The notes: generated by a model from the letters alone, not told the origin. DNA of 58,895 bases from JANWLD01 sp036278875 (GCA_036278875.1 DASUKF010000036.1:1-58895), one strand, 5' to 3'. Positions 43,180 to 52,236 are shown, numbered from the stretch's first letter. Program-made: numbers and translations.

Positions 43180-43896
43180 ATGAAAATAATAAGTCATAGG
43201 GGTGCGGCCGGGCTCGCGCCGGAAAATACTATCCTTGGAATCAAGATAGCCGGGCAATACGAGGTCGAATATATTGAAGTCGACGCTCAGGCAACCAGAG
43301 ACAGGCATCTTGTCCTTTCGCATGATGAATATTTCCGCACTAAAGCAGGCACGCAGATAAAGATAGAAGACTCAACGCTCAAGGATATACGGGATAAATC
43401 CGGCGCAGATCATAAGATACCTACGCTTGAAGAAGCCTTCAAGGCCGCAGGCCGGACACCGCTTTTAATAGACTGCAAAGGCAAAGACTGGGAATCTGCT
43501 CTTGCCAAATCCCTTAATAAATTCAAAGGGCCCCGGCCCATAGTAGCCTGTGATGACAGCCACAAACTTTTCGCATTCAGTCAGGCCGTCCCTGACATTG
43601 ACTGTTACTTATCCGAGCTGACCAGGCCCTTCGAAACGGTCCAGGCGGCACGTGCGTTAGGCTTCGCCGGAGTTTGCCTTCTCTACTCCATATATAATCC
43701 GTTGGTGTATTTCGCGGGCAAACGCAGCGGGCTTAAGATGACGATGTATACAGTCAACCGGCCGGTTTACGCCTGGTTTTTACACTTTTTTTACCCGGAA
43801 GTCATGTTGACTACCGATTTCCCGGACAGGTTCACGCCGAAAAAGAGAAAACTGACTATAAATCGGAAAAGGCGAAAGAAAAGCAAAAAGAAATGA
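43180..43896 (+). CDS. Glycerophosphodiester phosphodiesterase family protein
   Basis: 238 residues. The GDPD TIM-barrel catalytic set is visible: HRG (6-8), PENT (14-17), E33 and D35 in YIEVDAQ, and H48 in LSHDE. A basic tail (KKRKLTINRKRRKKSKKK in part) could bind membrane or nucleic acid. The family hydrolyses glycerophosphodiesters to glycerol-3-phosphate and an alcohol, useful for salvaging lipid head groups. No signal peptide. The stop overlaps the start of the flavin reductase gene by 4 nt. Confidence 0.93.
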   Translation: MKIISHRGAAGLAPENTILGIKIAGQYEVEYIEVDAQATRDRHLVLSHDEYFRTKAGTQIKIEDSTLKDIRDKSGADHKIPTLEEAFKAAGRTPLLIDCKGKDWESALAKSLNKFKGPRPIVACDDSHKLFAFSQAVPDIDCYLSELTRPFETVQAARALGFAGVCLLYSIYNPLVYFAGKRSGLKMTMYTVNRPVYAWFLHFFYPEVMLTTDFPDRFTPKKRKLTINRKRRKKSKKK

Positions 43897-44558
43897 AGCT
43901 GAAGCTAGCCAAAAAAGAGCTTGTGGCGAGTAATATAATGACTTTCTGGTTCGAACCGGAAATACAGATAAGCCGCATAGCGGGACAGTATACCCAGCTT
44001 TATATCCCGCACCCGGATATGGACGAGCGCAAGGACAAGCGATGGTTCACCATATCCAGCTCGCCGACGGAAAAATTATGGTCGGTAACTACAAAGCTGG
44101 ATCCGGTGCGCAAAAGTACTTTTAAGACAACACTGCTCAGCCTTAAGCCGGACGACATAATAAATGCCCAGCTCCCGATGGGCGATTTCGTCCTGCCAAA
44201 GGACACCTCTTTGCCGCTTGTGTTCGTAGCCGGCGGTATTGGCATAACTCCGTACAGAAGCATACTGCAGTTCCTGTCAGATACTAAAGAAAAACGTGAT
44301 ATCACCTTGATATACGCCGTCAACGAAACCGCAGAAATAGCTTTTTCGGACATCATAAAAGCAAGCGGCGTAAAATTCATAAGTCATGCCGGCAGACTGA
44401 ACTCCACGCATATTTTAGATTATGTGAAAACAGGTAAAGACAGGATAATCTATCTGTCAGGTCCGGAACATATGGTGGAGAATCTGCAAAAAGGCCTGCT
44501 GTCTGCCGGCATAAAAGAAGAGCTTATCAGGACCGACTTCTTCCACAATTATGACTGA
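43893..44558 (+). CDS. FAD/NAD(P) oxidoreductase (ferredoxin reductase-like)
   Basis: 221 residues. RWFTISSSP is the flavin-binding motif of the FNR family, GGIGITPYRSIL the NAD(P)-phosphate loop and YLSGPEHMVENL the late nucleotide motif; no iron-sulfur domain is attached. It should pass electrons between NAD(P)H and a carrier; the partner is unknown. Translation is probably coupled to the glycerophosphodiesterase (4-nt ATGA overlap). The stop TGA is 1 nt from the stop of the convergent gene. Confidence 0.88.
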   Translation: MKLKLAKKELVASNIMTFWFEPEIQISRIAGQYTQLYIPHPDMDERKDKRWFTISSSPTEKLWSVTTKLDPVRKSTFKTTLLSLKPDDIINAQLPMGDFVLPKDTSLPLVFVAGGIGITPYRSILQFLSDTKEKRDITLIYAVNETAEIAFSDIIKASGVKFISHAGRLNSTHILDYVKTGKDRIIYLSGPEHMVENLQKGLLSAGIKEELIRTDFFHNYD

Positions 44559-44559
44559 T

Positions 44560-45030
44560 TTACTGGTCAACTACGGTGATAACACCCTTCATAAGGCTGG
44601 GATATTCAAGACTGTAATATTCGTACAGCCCCGTTTTATCGAAGGTATATTCATAGGTCTCGCCCGGCGCTAGCAGGCCGCTCGCCAGGCCCTTTTTCGG
44701 GCTGGCCTTGTCCGAAGCTATCGTGTAGTTATACTTGCCACCGTTGGTCCAGGTTACGACAGTACCCTTTTTTATCTTCAGAAGGGTTGTGACAAAAACA
44801 TAATCTTCGATATCTATGCCTACCTGTTTCTTGTCAGTCGCTTCTATGAAATCACCGACACTGGCTCCGTTAGTGTAACCTTTGGGGTCAAGCGCCTTGC
44901 GTTTCGCAGCGTACGGGTCAACCTGTACGTTATTCGTCTGCTGGGGGGGCTTGTTACCGCGATGCTTTATGTAATAAAATCCGCCGATAACAATTAAAAT
45001 TACAACTAATACCGTAAGCTTCTTTTTCAT
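44560..45030 (-). CDS. Membrane-anchored cupredoxin-fold protein lacking copper ligands
   Basis: 156 residues. An N-terminal helix (5-20) anchors it; from about 65 it follows a plastocyanin/amicyanin-type cupredoxin: GTVVTWTN, SGLLAPGETYEYTF and a C-terminal YEYYSLEYPSLMKG. In copper cupredoxins these positions hold His, Cys, His and Met; here the first is Asn/Tyr (100-102), Cys is S140, His is Y143 and only the Met (147) remains. So the fold is kept but copper binding is unlikely. It overlaps trxB by 4 nt (ATGA). A run of seven G (44943 on) lies in its linker. Confidence 0.82.
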   Translation of the reverse strand: MKKKLTVLVVILIVIGGFYYIKHRGNKPPQQTNNVQVDPYAAKRKALDPKGYTNGASVGDFIEATDKKQVGIDIEDYVFVTTLLKIKKGTVVTWTNGGKYNYTIASDKASPKKGLASGLLAPGETYEYTFDKTGLYEYYSLEYPSLMKGVITVVDQ

Positions 45031-45971
45031 GCCCGGCGCTCAAGCTCCTCCAGATATTTGCGTATGGAAAGTGCCGCTGTGGCACCCTCTCCGGCTGCGC
45101 TGGCTATTTGCATCGTAGCACCGGAACGCACATCGCCGGCACAGAATATTCCGGCTACGTTGGTGTGAAGTTCTTCGTCTGTCTTTACCAGGCCTATCTC
45201 ATCCAGCTCTACTCCGCTGCCTTCCAGAAACGCCGTGTTGGGTTTGAGCCCTATGAATATGAATACGCCGTCGGTTTCGAATGTGACTTTCTTTTTATCG
45301 TTTTCCGTGCCCTCTACCGCGACTACAAGGTTATCCTTGCCGATTATCTTATCGGTAGTAGTGTTGTAATGCACCGTTATCTTATCCGAATGTTTGGTGA
45401 CTTCTTTCTGCAGTACGTCCGAAGCCCGCATTTTCGGTCCACGTACCAGCATGTCTATATGGGTAGCGTAGCGGGTAAGAAAGACTGCTTCCTGGGCCGC
45501 GGAATTGCCGCCGCCTACGACCACCAGTCTTTTGTCACGGTAGAATGCTCCGTCGCAAGTCGCGCAGAAGTGCACGCCGCGAGCGTAATATTCGTCTTCG
45601 CCCGGTATGCCCAAGCGCTTGTAATCACTGCCGGTAGCTACCAGCACGGCTTTGGCGGTAATCTTGCCATCCGTAGTATCCAGCTCTATGGCATCGCCTT
45701 TTTTTGATAGTGAACTTACTTCTGCAAAATCAATCTTGGCACCAAACCTTTCTGCCTGTTTCTGCAGTCTCTCGGCCAGCTCCAGTCCGGCTACACCTTC
45801 GGGAAAACCGGGATAATTATCGACCCAGTCAGTGATAGCTGCCAGACCGCCTATCACACCTTTGTCGAGAAGAAGTGTTTCGATATCTTCGCGGGTCGTG
45901 TATATTGCGGCAGTCAATGCCGTAGGTCCGGCACCTATTGTAACCACTTCATGCATTTTGTTTTCACTCAT
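45027..45971 (-). CDS. trxB: Thioredoxin reductase
   Basis: 314 residues. GAGPTALTAAIY (FAD site), the redox-active CATC near 135 (HFCATCDGAFY) and GGGNSAAQEAVFL (NADPH site). It reduces thioredoxin-like proteins with NADPH. It is translated together with the cupredoxin-fold gene and sits near a glutaredoxin gene, consistent with a thiol-redox group. Confidence 0.96.
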   Translation of the reverse strand: MSENKMHEVVTIGAGPTALTAAIYTTREDIETLLLDKGVIGGLAAITDWVDNYPGFPEGVAGLELAERLQKQAERFGAKIDFAEVSSLSKKGDAIELDTTDGKITAKAVLVATGSDYKRLGIPGEDEYYARGVHFCATCDGAFYRDKRLVVVGGGNSAAQEAVFLTRYATHIDMLVRGPKMRASDVLQKEVTKHSDKITVHYNTTTDKIIGKDNLVVAVEGTENDKKKVTFETDGVFIFIGLKPNTAFLEGSGVELDEIGLVKTDEELHTNVAGIFCAGDVRSGATMQIASAAGEGATAALSIRKYLEELERRA

Positions 45972-46067
45972 TGATTATTACCATTTTACATTATCCCGGC
46001 TTCTGACGTAATAAAATACACTCCGTAAAAACGGAAACACGAACACAAACTATTTACACCCGCCGTC

Positions 46068-46316
46068 TTAAGATACTGCAGGAGCTAAGCGTGCCAAATT
46101 ATATCCGACGATGACCTCTCGGGTATCGTCTTCTTTGGTGACGACGGTTACCGGCACTGCGAGCTGGCCGCTCATCTCAAAGGCGTCTTTTTGGCGCTCA
46201 GGATGCTGGTCGATATTGACCTCTTCATAGCTATAGCCCTTGGCACCGAGCCATTTTTTGACCATGACACAGTATGCGCAGGTATTGCTGGTAAAAATAG
46301 TGATATTCTTTGCCAT
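46068..46316 (-). CDS. Glutaredoxin-like protein
   Basis: 82 residues. CAYC active site at 13-16, then VPVTVV with the cis-Pro after it, and a Gly motif (VGYN). It is a small dithiol glutaredoxin or NrdH-type redoxin; with no glutathione genes here it may be reduced by TrxB. It has a clear promoter and an AAAAGGAAG ribosome binding site. Confidence 0.92.
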   Translation of the reverse strand: MAKNITIFTSNTCAYCVMVKKWLGAKGYSYEEVNIDQHPERQKDAFEMSGQLAVPVTVVTKEDDTREVIVGYNLARLAPAVS

Positions 46317-46389
46317 CGTTTCTTCCTTTTAGTTAATTTTGTTGGTTTTTTGCGCCGGTTTTTACCTTAGCGTTAGTGAGGTAATATCT

Positions 46390-46418
46390 AGTATATATAG
46401 CGGATAGATATATTTCAA
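46390..46418 (-). promoter_or_regulatory. Promoter of the glutaredoxin gene
   Basis: On the minus strand TTGAAA (46413-46418), 17-nt spacer, TATACT (46390-46395). Confidence 0.75.
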
Positions 46419-46440
46419 GACGCTATATGTTGTGCTTTTT

Positions 46441-46998
46441 TCAATTTATTTTAACGAGTTCTATGTCAAATACCAAAGGAGCATTTGCCGGTATGTTCGA
46501 GCCCTGCGGAGGATGCGCTCCATAGGCTAGGTTAGCGGGTATGATAAGTCGTCTGGTGCCGCCGGCTTTCATGCCGGGTACGCCCTGCAGCCAGCCTTTT
46601 ATCAGAGCGCCTTTCTTAAGCTGGAATGGTACGGGCTGGCCGCTGTCATGAGAACTTTGGAAGATAATACCCGTGGAAGCTACTGCACCTGTATAATGCG
46701 CCGTCACGGTATCGCCGGTCTTTACGGCCCTGCCGGTGCCCTTTTTCAGGTCTATGATTTTCAATTTACCGACGTTTTTGACCGGTGTGAAACCCGATAG
46801 TTTCTTGCCTGCCAGTTTATTCTTCTGCTGGTTCAGTTGGTCCTGGAGCTGCTTTTGTACGTCAGCAGTTTGCGAGCTCTGGTCATCGCCCTTGACAATG
46901 GTCCAGATGACCAGCGCGGAGAAACCCAGCGACGAAAGAACGAAAGCCGCTACCATGGACAGTATGAAGACCCGTGTACTTTTTTCTTTTGCACTCAT
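46441..46998 (-). CDS. FKBP-type peptidyl-prolyl isomerase, membrane-anchored
   Basis: 185 residues. One N-terminal transmembrane helix (about 14-36), a Gln/Lys-rich coiled-coil linker, then an FKBP domain with VTAHYTGAVASTG, LIKGWLQGVPGMKAGG and LAYGAHPPQG (which hold the active-site Tyr, Ile/Trp and Tyr). It should speed proline isomerisation in proteins outside the membrane. It starts 25 nt after the sigma factor gene on the same strand. Confidence 0.94.
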   Translation of the reverse strand: MSAKEKSTRVFILSMVAAFVLSSLGFSALVIWTIVKGDDQSSQTADVQKQLQDQLNQQKNKLAGKKLSGFTPVKNVGKLKIIDLKKGTGRAVKTGDTVTAHYTGAVASTGIIFQSSHDSGQPVPFQLKKGALIKGWLQGVPGMKAGGTRRLIIPANLAYGAHPPQGSNIPANAPLVFDIELVKIN

Positions 46999-47023
46999 CT
47001 ACGGCTGTCTATTATAACCTATT

Positions 47024-48652
47024 TCAAGTCAGCCCGTGAATCCGGGCTTTAATTGCCGCCTGCCTGATATTAGAAACACCGAGCTTCTTGAATATTGAAC
47101 CTATCCTAGACTGTAGCTCTCCTTTGAATTCCTTGGCAACTTCGATAGGTTCAATGCCCGATATGAAGCAGGCCAGAATGTATGACTCATCGGCACTTAG
47201 CGGCAGGGTTTTTCCCTTACTCATGCGGATTAATGTTCTGTCTGTTTCAGCCAGGTGATTCGCATCTAATGCCAGAAGTCCCAATTGCGCTTCTGTCATC
47301 CCCGCCCTCTGTATAATCATTTCCATGACGGCGCCGACGGTGCGCGGATTTTCCTTGACCTTTTCTGCTATCTGACCCGGTTCAAGATGCCAATATCTTA
47401 AAATCTCCAGTTCTTCGTCGCTAAAGCGGAAACTATCCAGGACCTCTTGAGGGCTTCCGGCTTCTTCGGTAACCGGGCCTCCGGTATATTCGGGCTGGCC
47501 GGGCCTGTCATACTCATCTGACTCCCGGCGAAGCTCCGGATGTTCTGCTTCCAGCTTGGTCAAGGCTCTATTGAGCAGCTTCCGGACCGCTTCACGGCTC
47601 ACGGTTAAAACATCGCCGATTTCTTCCAGGGTCATGGATTCACGCTCGCCAAATCCAAAGCGCATCTCTACGATATGTCTTTCCAGTTCAGGCAGCTCCT
47701 GTAGAGCCCACTGCACCGTCTGCGTCCTTAAGTTGTCTTCTGCTTCCCGATGGGTATCGCTGGCCTCGTCCGGTACGAAATCGCCCAGCTCGGTTTCGCT
47801 TTCGTCCCTGCCGGGCTTTATTGGCTTATCCAGGCTGACTATACTTCTTTGAAAAACCGTTTCTTCCACCCCTAAGACATCTTCCAAATCGATACCGGTA
47901 TATTCGGCTATCTGTTCCGGAGTGGCGGGCTCACCGCGCTGCTGTGCTTCTATATGTTTTTTGGCGCTCTCGATTTTGCCAGCCCTCTCGATTATGTGTA
48001 CGGGAAGCCGGATTGTCCGGGCTTTGTCGGCGATAGCTCGGGTGATAGATTGTCTTACCCACCAGGTGGCATAGGTACTGAATTTGAAGCCCTTGCGATA
48101 GTCGAACTTTTCCACGGCCCGTATCAGACCTATATTGCCTTCGCTTATAAGATCCGAAAAATCCAAGCCTCTGAAACGATAATTTTTCGCTATGCTTACC
48201 GCAAGCCGCAGATTGCTTTCTATCATTTCATCTTTCGCATCCAAATCACCTTTTTCAATCCTTTTAGCCAAGTTTACTTCTTGGGTTGCAGTCAGGAGCG
48301 GCCGCTTCATCGCGCGCAGGTAAAGGTCTAGCAAATCCTCCGGCAGTCTATCCAAATCAAAATCAACCTCTTCCTTCTGGTCCGGTTTTTTACCTTTGCG
48401 TCTGCCCTGCTCATGCTCGCCGGTTTTTTGTCCGTCTTCGGCTTCCTCCCGGGCCTCGGCTTCAACAGCCGCCTGCTCGGCGGCTTCGATTTCAGCTAAT
48501 TCTTCTAAAAGCTCCGGTTCTACGGCTTCAGTTTCAGGATCGTCAAACTCCTCGCCGGGATTATCGGGCAATGCACTATCGGCATCTTCACCGGATGGCT
48601 TAGGCCGGCCTCTTTCGTGTGAGCCCGAGGTTTCAGGATTATAACCGTTCAT
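47024..48652 (-). CDS. RpoD-like sigma-70 factor with tandem LuxR-type HTH-like C-terminal repeats
   Basis: 542 residues. An acidic, low-complexity N-terminus (1-100) replaces region 1.1. Region 1.2/2 runs about 105-215 with NLRLAVSIAKNY, FSDLISEGNIGLIRAVEKFDY and FSTYATWWVRQSITRAI; region 3 is about 218-290; region 4 about 312-370 (ERHIVEMRFGF, MTLEEIGDVLTVSREAVRKLL, quoted in part). Primary sigma factors normally end there. Here 170 more residues hold two segments, about 409-466 and 484-541, each resembling a LuxR/GerE helix-turn-helix: the second ends FKKLGVSNIRQAAIKARIHG, close to the FRKLGVxNRTQAVxxARxxG pattern. The promoter is near-consensus. FKBP follows in the same operon. Confidence 0.93.
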   Translation of the reverse strand: MNGYNPETSGSHERGRPKPSGEDADSALPDNPGEEFDDPETEAVEPELLEELAEIEAAEQAAVEAEAREEAEDGQKTGEHEQGRRKGKKPDQKEEVDFDLDRLPEDLLDLYLRAMKRPLLTATQEVNLAKRIEKGDLDAKDEMIESNLRLAVSIAKNYRFRGLDFSDLISEGNIGLIRAVEKFDYRKGFKFSTYATWWVRQSITRAIADKARTIRLPVHIIERAGKIESAKKHIEAQQRGEPATPEQIAEYTGIDLEDVLGVEETVFQRSIVSLDKPIKPGRDESETELGDFVPDEASDTHREAEDNLRTQTVQWALQELPELERHIVEMRFGFGERESMTLEEIGDVLTVSREAVRKLLNRALTKLEAEHPELRRESDEYDRPGQPEYTGGPVTEEAGSPQEVLDSFRFSDEELEILRYWHLEPGQIAEKVKENPRTVGAVMEMIIQRAGMTEAQLGLLALDANHLAETDRTLIRMSKGKTLPLSADESYILACFISGIEPIEVAKEFKGELQSRIGSIFKKLGVSNIRQAAIKARIHGLT

Positions 48653-48661
48653 CGGTTAAAT

Positions 48662-48690
48662 ATTATATAAGATAAATAATATTACGTCAA
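48662..48690 (-). promoter_or_regulatory. Sigma factor gene promoter, near-leaderless
   Basis: On the minus strand TTGACG (48685-48690), 17-nt spacer, TATAAT (48662-48667), then 9 nt to the ATG at 48652. Confidence 0.85.
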
Positions 48691-48720
48691 TTGACAGCGA
48701 GCTGTTAACGGTTTTGTAAT

Positions 48721-51189
48721 TTAGTTTTCTGCCGTAAAGTTATTTTCGATGGCGCTTATAAGACGGTTTGCCACCTCGGTGTTAAGTGTACGAGCGCGGC
48801 TTACCAGGGTGAATCTAAGGGTCACCTGCCGTAATCCGGCAGCGGACTTTTCCCGATAAATATCAATTGTCGAAACTGCTACCTCCACATCCTCGGGCTT
48901 ATGAGCCTGAGCTTCTTCGTTCGCCCGAGCCAGTACCCGGGCATGTGTAATACTGTCCTCTACTGCGACGGTAAGATCCTGGCTTATGGAAGGATAGCGT
49001 GAAAGCGGTTTATATGAACTGCTCCGGGAAATCCTAAGAAGCGGTTCCAGCTCCAGCTCGAAACCGGCACAGAACTCAGGCAATTTCAGACGGTTGGTCG
49101 CTTTTTGGCCATATTCGCCTATATGGCCTATCCGGTTTCCACCGATACTGACCGAAGCAGTACGCCCGGCCTGAAAATATGATTCAGGGTTGATAGTCTC
49201 AAAAGAAATATTATTTTCATCTATCCCAAGAGCTTCCAGCATATCAACCAGGTATTTGCGTGCCGTAAAGAACGCGGGCGCGCCTTGATTTTTTTTGGAT
49301 GCGACTACAAGCGCCAGACGCCCCGATTCATCCGGCAGACCGTCCGTTTCTCTGCCTTTAATATGTACCTTGCCCAGCTCGAAAAGAGCGAATTCGTCGA
49401 ACCCCGCCTTTATATTCGGGTGGACTTTTTCCAGCAGGCTCGGCGTAATAGCCTGGCGGTAATATTCCAGCTCCGGGCTTAGCGCATTCTTGAGCTTATA
49501 CGATTTTGCCGGATCCTGCCCGGCCGCTTCCAGCAAGTAGCTTTTCACGAAGCTGTAGCTTAGCACTTCGTTTGCGCCTAAAGCAGACATTCTTTCACGA
49601 AGTTTCTGCATGAGTCCCAGCTCCTCACTTACTTGTGCGGCCGACATAGTCTTCCTCGGCAGCTCCAGTGGCAGACGGTCATAACCGTACAGGCGTCCGA
49701 CTTCCTCCACTATATCTTCAGGAATCTCTATATCCGTGCGCCAGAAAGGAGCGGTTATCTTTAGTCCTTTTTCCGATTTTTCAATTTTGAATTCGACGTT
49801 TGAAAGCAGGTCCGAAATCTCATTCGCATCCAGCTTCAGGCCAAGCCGTCCGTTTATGAATTCAGGCTCTATATCTATGGTTTTATTAGGATTAATTTTT
49901 CCTTTCAAATCAAACAGTTCGCTTGCTACTTTGCCGCCGCTAAGGCCTGCTATGTCTTTAGCGCTCTTAGAAATTACCGCCAGGGTCTGATAGGGGCTTT
50001 GGTTTTTGGTAAAGCGCGTGACCGCGTCGGTGAAGATACCGTGCGCCATACTGGTGCGGCGGATGGAATAACTGTTGAAGTTAGCGCATTCCAGAATTAT
50101 ATTTTTGGTAGTATCGTCTACTTCGGTTTCAGAACCGCCGATTACCCCGCCGATGCCTATAGGGCGTTTGTCGGTAGCTATCATTATGGTTCCGGGTTCA
50201 GGGGAAACTTCTTTGCCGCTCAGCAACTTCAGTTTCTCGCCCTTTTTAGCGTCACGGATGTTGATTACTGCGCCTTGGCTACTGAGGGCGGCCACTTTGT
50301 CATAGTCATAGGCATGCAATGGCTGGCCGGTGAAAAGCATATAGAAATTGGTCAAATCCACTATGTTATTGACCGACTTTACACCGAATTTAGACAGCAT
50401 TACCTGAAGCCAGAGCGGACTCGGCGCCACTTTGACATCGGCTATGGCAACGGCACAGAACCTGGAGACAAGCTCCGGGATATCATTTACCACATCAAGT
50501 TTCAGTTCGGCTTCGGCTTCAGGAAACTGCGGGTTATCGACGAACCAGTCGGGACTCTTGAACGTCTTGTTATAGATTCCCGCCAGCTCGCGGGCCACGC
50601 CCAGCAGACCGAAACAATCCGGCCGGTGAGTGAACATCTTGTTCTCTATATCTATTACGTATGAATCAAGTTTATAAAGTTCGGCAAAATCGTCTCCAGG
50701 CTGAGCACTCTTACCAACCTCAAGCAGACCGTTATGGTCGTCGCTAATACCGAGTTCATTTGGACTTGCAAGCATACCGTTAGAGACTTTTCCGCGCAGT
50801 TCGCGTGACTCCAATACGAAAGGTTCTTTATCGGCAGTAGCCGGTACGGTAGAGCCCGGCGGAAGCCAGGCCGCCAGCATACCTTCGCGGACATTGGGAG
50901 CGCCGCAGACGACCTGAATCAGGCCTTCGCTGTCACGTTTCACTTTTTTATCTTTGCCACCGTCATCAATTTTGCAGAGTTTCAATTTATCAGCATCGGG
51001 ATGTTTCTCACAAGACACGACTTTCGCGACCATGATATCTTTGTATTTCTTACCCAGGTCGATTACTTCTTCGACTTCGCCCAATTGCGCGCCTATTTTG
51101 GCTACAACATTATCGATATCCGACGGTGGAAAATCATCGATGCCCACTTGAGCGTATATCTGTTTTATCGACTGTATATCTATTTTCAT
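48721..51189 (-). CDS. pheT: Phenylalanine-tRNA ligase beta subunit
   Basis: 822 residues, full length. An N-terminal tRNA-binding OB domain (AKVVSCEKHPDADKLKLC; CGAPNVREGM), a B3/4 editing domain, B5 (FINGRLGLKLDANEISDLL), the catalytic-like core and the C-terminal anticodon-binding FDX-ACB domain (SRYPSISQDLTVAV). It works as (alpha-beta)2 with PheS. It overlaps pheS by 4 nt. Confidence 0.97.
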   Translation of the reverse strand: MKIDIQSIKQIYAQVGIDDFPPSDIDNVVAKIGAQLGEVEEVIDLGKKYKDIMVAKVVSCEKHPDADKLKLCKIDDGGKDKKVKRDSEGLIQVVCGAPNVREGMLAAWLPPGSTVPATADKEPFVLESRELRGKVSNGMLASPNELGISDDHNGLLEVGKSAQPGDDFAELYKLDSYVIDIENKMFTHRPDCFGLLGVARELAGIYNKTFKSPDWFVDNPQFPEAEAELKLDVVNDIPELVSRFCAVAIADVKVAPSPLWLQVMLSKFGVKSVNNIVDLTNFYMLFTGQPLHAYDYDKVAALSSQGAVINIRDAKKGEKLKLLSGKEVSPEPGTIMIATDKRPIGIGGVIGGSETEVDDTTKNIILECANFNSYSIRRTSMAHGIFTDAVTRFTKNQSPYQTLAVISKSAKDIAGLSGGKVASELFDLKGKINPNKTIDIEPEFINGRLGLKLDANEISDLLSNVEFKIEKSEKGLKITAPFWRTDIEIPEDIVEEVGRLYGYDRLPLELPRKTMSAAQVSEELGLMQKLRERMSALGANEVLSYSFVKSYLLEAAGQDPAKSYKLKNALSPELEYYRQAITPSLLEKVHPNIKAGFDEFALFELGKVHIKGRETDGLPDESGRLALVVASKKNQGAPAFFTARKYLVDMLEALGIDENNISFETINPESYFQAGRTASVSIGGNRIGHIGEYGQKATNRLKLPEFCAGFELELEPLLRISRSSSYKPLSRYPSISQDLTVAVEDSITHARVLARANEEAQAHKPEDVEVAVSTIDIYREKSAAGLRQVTLRFTLVSRARTLNTEVANRLISAIENNFTAEN

Positions 51190-52217
51190 TTGAACTGCCT
51201 CAAGAAATTAAGCCTGCCGCTATGAAAATGCCTGATATCTTCTATCCCGTATTTCATCATCACCAGCCTATCGATACCGCCGCCCCAGGCGAAACCGGTA
51301 TAGATTTTGGGGTCTATTCCGGCGGCCCGGAGAACGTTCGGATGTATCATGCCGCAGCCTAAAAGCTCCAGCCATTCGTCAGAGCCGTCCGTATATTTGC
51401 GCAGGCTCTTCGGCTTTTCAATCGCAAATTCAAAGCTCGGTTCAGTGAACGGGAAATAAAACGGCTGCGTTTTTACCCTTAGTTTCTGGCCAAAATATTC
51501 TTCCAAAAATGCCCTGAGTGTCGCTATCAGATGCCCCGTATTAACACCTTTGTCGACGTATAGTCCTTCCAGCTGGTAAAAAGTGTGGTCATGCGTGGCA
51601 TCCACGTCTTCGTTGCGGAAGACCCGGCCCGGAATTATATAAGCTATCGGCTCGCCGGTTTCCAGTAAATGCCTGTTTTCTTTCAGCACCCTGTTTTGCA
51701 TGGTGCTGGTGTGCGCCGGCGCTATAAGATTATTGCCGTCCTTATCCTTCTCTTCGACGATGAAAGTGTCGTAATCGTCACGAGCCGGATGGCCTTCCGG
51801 GAAGTTCAGGCTGGTGAACATGTTCCAATCATCGTCAATCTGGCGCGATTCAACAGCGGAAAATCCCATGCGCGTGAATATGTCGATAAGCTGTTCGGTC
51901 TCGCTCATAAGCGGATGTCGGCTGCCGTCCTCTGCGAGAAGCGTAGCGGGTCTTTTTTCCGGCGGAGTGTTCACTTCCCACGGAGCTGTTACGTCTATCG
52001 GGGGCTTTTCGGATTCGGTGGAAGTTTTATCGGCAAGTATTTCTTCCAGTTTTTTCTTCAGCTCGTTAATTTCTTTTCCGAACTGCGCCCGTTTTGAATC
52101 TTCCAGCGTCTTTATCTGCTCGAAAAGCGACTTTAACTCGGTACTTCTCAGCACCGACGTATCGCCTTTTTCGGCGCGTGCCACTAAACCGTCGACAATT
52201 TTTTTATCCAGTTGCAT
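51186..52217 (-). CDS. pheS: Phenylalanine-tRNA ligase alpha subunit
   Basis: 343 residues. An N-terminal coiled coil (about 20-80), then the class II synthetase core with HPARDDYDTF, HTSTMQNR, GRVFRNEDVDATHDHTFYQLEG (parts) and GFAWGGGIDRLVM. It charges tRNA-Phe. It heads the pheST operon behind an extended -10 box 10 nt before the ATG. Confidence 0.97.
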   Translation of the reverse strand: MQLDKKIVDGLVARAEKGDTSVLRSTELKSLFEQIKTLEDSKRAQFGKEINELKKKLEEILADKTSTESEKPPIDVTAPWEVNTPPEKRPATLLAEDGSRHPLMSETEQLIDIFTRMGFSAVESRQIDDDWNMFTSLNFPEGHPARDDYDTFIVEEKDKDGNNLIAPAHTSTMQNRVLKENRHLLETGEPIAYIIPGRVFRNEDVDATHDHTFYQLEGLYVDKGVNTGHLIATLRAFLEEYFGQKLRVKTQPFYFPFTEPSFEFAIEKPKSLRKYTDGSDEWLELLGCGMIHPNVLRAAGIDPKIYTGFAWGGGIDRLVMMKYGIEDIRHFHSGRLNFLRQFK

Positions 52218-52227
52218 ATTAGTAAAT

Positions 52228-52236
52228 ATTGTATCA
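52228..52236 (-). promoter_or_regulatory. pheST promoter (extended -10)
   Basis: On the minus strand TGATACAAT is an extended -10 (TGnTACAAT) ending 10 nt before the pheS ATG at 52217. Confidence 0.6.

Noticed and set aside
44556..44558. Possible UGA recoding (SR1/Gracilibacteria-type code)
   Set aside because: TGA ends genes here (for example the flavin reductase gene) and no gene has in-frame TGA, so the standard bacterial code fits.
44941..44950. G7 tract in the cupredoxin-fold gene as a phase-variable switch
   Set aside because: Seven bases is short for slippage and the frame is intact; mentioned only as a side note.
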